64,000 bases of DNA from Eutypa lata (taxonomy: Eukaryota > Ascomycota > Sordariomycetes > Xylariales > Diatrypaceae). Below, piece after piece: positions 60,286 through 64,000 of the stretch. The position numbers were made by a program, and so were the translations under genes. Location: NCBI GenBank assembly GCA_022661535.1, contig JAKULF010000007.1, positions 4,030,001 through 4,094,000 of the forward strand, read 5' to 3'. The notes below the pieces were generated by a model that had not been told where the DNA came from, did not search any database, and saw only the letters and a program-made list of their open reading frames with translations. Position 1 is the first letter of the stretch. Every line of letters starts with the position of its first letter.

Positions 60286-63200
60286 CTATCCCTGTGCACC
60301 AGCCAAGAAGAAATCGAGTTCATTCCCCTGGCCTCTAGCCTGCTCGCTCTCCGCAAGCTGTTCCAGCAGGCTTAAAAATGGGTCCTTCTCCTCGCCCGGG
60401 CCCGTGCCTGTGCTGCCGTTATGGCTGCGCGCCCCCGGGCTCGGCGCAACGTTGGTGTTGACAGTTTTCCGTTGTTGTTCTTCTTCTCCGCCGCCGCCTC
60501 CGCCTCCGCCTCCGCCACCACTATGCCACGCAGCCGGAGACGAGAAGGTGTTCGTCGGAACAGTCCCGAACATCGGATCGTATCCGCCGAGAGAACTCCC
60601 GTGCTCGCCTCCAGGCCCTCCTGGTGTCGGGTAGTGGTAAGGCGGCGTGAACGGAGTCGTCGCTAACGCAGGCATCTGTGGCGGTGGTGGGGACAGCCCG
60701 AATCCTGCGGCAGCTGCCGCTGCGGCGGCAGCGTTTGCGGCGGCATCGTCCATCGCGTCTCGGACCTGCGTCATAGGCTGACCAACATGGCCACCACCAG
60801 ACATCTGGTCGGACTGTTGTTGTAACAGGGGCGCCGAGTGCGGGCCGCCAGCGGAGAAAGAGAATTGGCGAGGGCGAGCGCTGCTGGGCGTTACTAGCCC
60901 CGAGGTCAGCGGCGCGTCGTTATTGTGACCGTTATTGAAAGAGCCGAGGCTTCTGATATCGGGACGTTTGCGCTCGAGTGTCGGCGTGGGGTTCTTTCGT
61001 TTAAGATTGGGCCTCTCGTGTGTGGTAGTAGCAGTAGTAGCGTCGTGGCCGCCGTTCGCCCGAGGCGCGTACAAATCGTATCCGGTATACGTGTCGGTCG
61101 TAAAGTCGGTGACAACGTCTGCGAGGCTCAGATTGGCTGCGTCAAACGTGAAGGTCTGTCCGCCTGGGCCGCCAATGTTCGAGTAGCGGTCGAAGAAGTC
61201 CTCGAGATGGAACACGGGGGAGTATCTCATGGGGTTGTTCGCTAGGCTCTTAATGAGTTCGGCATGGGCATTATAAATGCCTTGCAAAGTCTCTCGTTGA
61301 TGCTGTACGCTCGCCCACGCATACCTGAGCTCGCTTAGCTGCTGCATTTCCCGAGATAAGAACTCGGTTGAAGCCGCAAATGAGCCCATATCCCCGTTCA
61401 ATCCGCTCTTTTTATAGTGTGCTCCGTGTATATGTACCGTGCCAGCCGTGGATATGCAGTAGCCTACGAAGGCAGGCCATTCAATGGAAGCAGTCTGTTT
61501 CCCAAGTTCGACCAGCTCGGCGATCGCGTTGGCGTGTAAGAAGCACATATTCGTAGCTTCTATCTGCCAGGATTGGTGTTGGCCCGTTCCGGCAAGCTCG
61601 GCTAAGTCGATAGGGAGGAAGGGTCTGTATATGAGACAGTGGATGAGGTGATATATGAGTTTGCTCAAGACGAGCACTGTAGAATCGGGCTGGCCGAATA
61701 GAGCATCTACACTAGAGAAGACGTCGTCGGTTCCCGAAGCCCAAACATCCAGGTCCTGCCTGATTTTCGACAGATTGGAGAGCGAGTGCCAGGGGAAGTG
61801 GGAGTCGCCCTTGACGCCGCCTGCAGCGAGATACCTGTTCGTGATACCTAATATGCGGCTGATGTCGATCAGCATGCCGCTACTCCCTTGTGATTTCTTC
61901 CCACTCCCCTGGAAATACTGTAAGTTCGAACCGGTCTGGAAAAATTCGCCTTCGATCGGCAACGCAGCTGGGTTCGGATACCAGCACGGAAGGCGTAAAA
62001 TGATGGTTTTATCGCTTATGAGGCACGGTCGTTTAGATCCGCAGGCCATGAACCTGTCGAGGAGGTAACACGACCAGAATAGGCGTCGTCGCATCTCACG
62101 TTCCACTGCTGTAATGCTTGAGTGCATGCCAACTTCTCTATGCAGCTCGAGAGCCATGGCCATGCCAACGGCATTTGCTATATTCATGTCAGTATGTCCA
62201 CAGGTCTCATTTACTAGGTAGGATTCCACATACTCATTAGCATGTAGGCCTTCCTCCCCTTCCCTGCAGCCGTAAATGCGGTCACCAACAAAAGGAGGGC
62301 TTGGAGTGCATCTACTGACGGCTCGTCTGTGTCAATCTCCCTCCTTGACCGTGAAGCATAGTCTTCGCTTAATCTAATAGCAGACTGGTAGCCTGCAGGA
62401 TGAGATGTATATCTAAAATAGTCTTAGTTATGACCACATAAGCAGCTAAGCAGCAGATACTCACCGAGCAGAAACAGCATATATGGCATGCACTAAGTAA
62501 TCGGGAAGTTGATTAAGTTGCAGCCGTTGTCGGACCGAGGACTCGTCAAGGATGTGGTAAGGTTTGGCATGGAACCGGCTAAAATAAGTATCGAGGAGGG
62601 CATCTGCTTGGACACCAGGTGAAGGCTCGCTAGGAACGACGGGACTGTATACCGCCGACTCGGTAGGAGCCTCCGCTGCTCGAGCGGTATCCAAGGCCGG
62701 GCGCTTTGGTTTTGGCCCCGACGTAGTTGCCCCATTTGCTGACCCTTCAAGGCCTGAAGTAGAGTCTTCTATAGTAGCGGATAGCGGTTCGTCTGAAGTG
62801 GGTGAGACATCTTTATTCTGATCCTTGAGTCGTGCCTCAAGCCCGTCTACTCTCTTGAGTAGTGCTTCTAGCACATCTGTCTTCGGCCCTCTTTTTTTCG
62901 GTACAGCATCTGTATATGAGAAGCCATGAAATCAGCTCATGGCCGAGCTCGTAGGCGGGAAGTAAGGAAAGCTTTGGTACGCACCGTAAATGCATGGACA
63001 TTGGAAGACCTGGCAAGCTTCACAGGCAGGACGCAAGCGGTTACACTTGATCTATGCGATAGACGTCATTTGTTAGATCCGAATAACCTAAATATCCTTT
63101 CGGCTGTTCTGGTAGGTCATGATGGTTTCGGTCCAAGAGATCGGGAACCAACCTTGCGCTTCCTACACGACTTGCAGTTCATCGACTCTCGGGGTTCATT

Positions 63201-63320
63201 GCTCATGCGCCGGGTCGGCAGGCGCTCGATGCCAACCTGCGGTCGTGACATGGTAACTGGATGAACCCCAGGAAGAGGCGCCACGCTCATACTCATCAGA
63301 TCGGTAGTTGAGGTGGTCAT
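60286..63320 (-). CDS. Zn2Cys6 fungal transcription factor
   Basis: Five exons, 63320-63153, 63051-62985, 62909-62465, 62412-62234 and 62177-60286, give 916 residues. The zinc cluster is split by the first intron: NCKSCRKRK joins [20 protein letters not shown], giving C-x2-C-x6-C-x6-C-x2-C-x6-C at about residues 49-75. A basic linker (VPKKRGPK) and a short coiled coil ([18 protein letters not shown]) for dimerisation follow. The fungal-specific regulatory domain runs from about 170 to 400 and includes [21 protein letters not shown]. The last 350 residues are disordered, with runs of Ala and Gly. The last intron (62178-62233, CTGAC branch) must be removed or the frame stops. It is a nuclear DNA-binding activator or repressor; the target pathway cannot be inferred, and no pathway genes lie beside it. 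Confidence 0.92.
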
Positions 63321-64000
63321 GCCAACCCAGGCGGGATCGAAATATGGCCAATACTATATCCCCAGACGGCGGGCCGTTCCACGCACATATGCTGTCGGTA
63401 TGCTTATCCAGCCCTTCCTGCGCAAGGGTTCGTTTCGTCTAGTAAGGCCCGTGTATCATTGACAACTCAAGTCCTCCTGCCATTCAGTCATGTTGAATAT
63501 ATCGTCTTGCAAATCTTCGTAGTAACAGCAGTCGAGTTACACTCAATTCACGTCTCACATGTCAAGGGAGTATATAGATGGATGCGAAGAAGTAAAAGGT
63601 TCGGCGGACTCGACCTAATAAGGGTGGTTTACCACCCTCTCCTTGTCGTACTTTATTACTGGTAAGGGAAATTTGTGGTGCAGCAGATGCAACATATTGG
63701 AGAGAGTAGAGCGGCGTGGAGGTGGCTAGTGATCGACCAGGGTGACCAGGATCACAAAAGGGTTCCTGCTCGACATGCCTGCTCATCAACCCCAGGTCTG
63801 CCTCCTGCCCCTAGCATCTACTTAGGTGTGAGGGGCTTCAGATCATCGCGGGGAAGTATACTCAGTCCGGAGTACTAGTCTACTTTGGACACAAGTTCGA
63901 ATCCAGCAAATTGAAGGAAAAGGAACGGGGCTCCGCAGGCAACGTGACCAAGACCGCGCTAGAAGGGTCCGATTCCCGCAAGTATATTCGGCATCCTAGG
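63321..64000. other. Upstream region of the transcription factor gene
   Basis: Presumed promoter of the minus-strand regulator; open frames at 63459-63878 overlap on both strands and are unsupported. Nothing else recognised up to the window end. Confidence 0.5.

Noticed and set aside
63880..63925. TTCGAAT T-loop-like sequence
   Set aside because: Flanking bases (ACAAG and CCAGC) do not pair; no tRNA fold.
1..64000. CRISPR arrays, bacterial operons or phage features
   Set aside because: The sequence is fungal nuclear DNA with spliceosomal introns; no direct-repeat/spacer pattern was seen.

Overview
This is a window of nuclear DNA from a filamentous ascomycete (Pezizomycotina, probably Sordariomycetes). 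The reasons are the many short GT-AG introns with CTAAC or CTGAC branch sites, long spacers rich in TAGG/CCTAGG motifs, and the gene set (DRE2, KEX1, a BOI-type SH3-SAM-PH protein, a LaeA-like methyltransferase, an RTA1-like protein, a Zn2Cys6 regulator). I predicted splice sites by eye. For each multi-exon gene the exon lengths sum to a whole number of codons and the joins restore family motifs.

Layout. 1-488: 3' end of DRE2. 1135-6678: three minus-strand genes in tandem that look like diverged copies of one family (disordered Pro/Ala-rich N-terminus, basic KRPA...KKQ patch in two of them, C-terminal coiled coil); no function is known to me. 8.9-22.7 kb is a conserved block: BOI1/BOI2-like polarity protein (minus), SP-RING SUMO-ligase-like protein (plus), and the late-Golgi carboxypeptidase KEX1 (minus). 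The 3.2 kb spacer between the first two holds a 278 bp MITE with perfect 31 bp terminal inverted repeats. 24.2-30.2 kb is an accessory stretch: a secreted-protein gene broken by a lost start and two stops, a signal-peptide/GPI-type surface protein, a decayed F-box/ankyrin gene, and a small orphan. 30.2-37.2 kb is almost empty apart from an intron-bearing tRNA-Ser(CGA). 37.2-45.3 kb carries a mitochondrial TGL2-type lipase, an RTA1-like membrane protein and a ten-exon LaeA-like methyltransferase that includes a 13 nt microexon. 47.8-50.1 kb is a 763-residue coiled-coil protein with five 93 bp in-frame repeats, flanked by gene-poor DNA. 54.1-56.2 kb is a FRE-type ferric reductase. 58.0-59.1 kb holds a possible gene remnant. 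60.3-63.3 kb encodes a Zn2Cys6 transcription factor.

Conserved single-copy genes alternate with gene-poor, simple-repeat-rich compartments, and most orphan, repetitive or broken genes lie in those compartments. No biosynthetic core enzyme is visible beside the methyltransferase, so I do not call a secondary-metabolite cluster. The most unusual items are the tandem coiled-coil trio, the 31-residue-repeat protein, the microexon, and two neighbouring pseudogenes whose point lesions are all C:G to T:A changes in CpA context.
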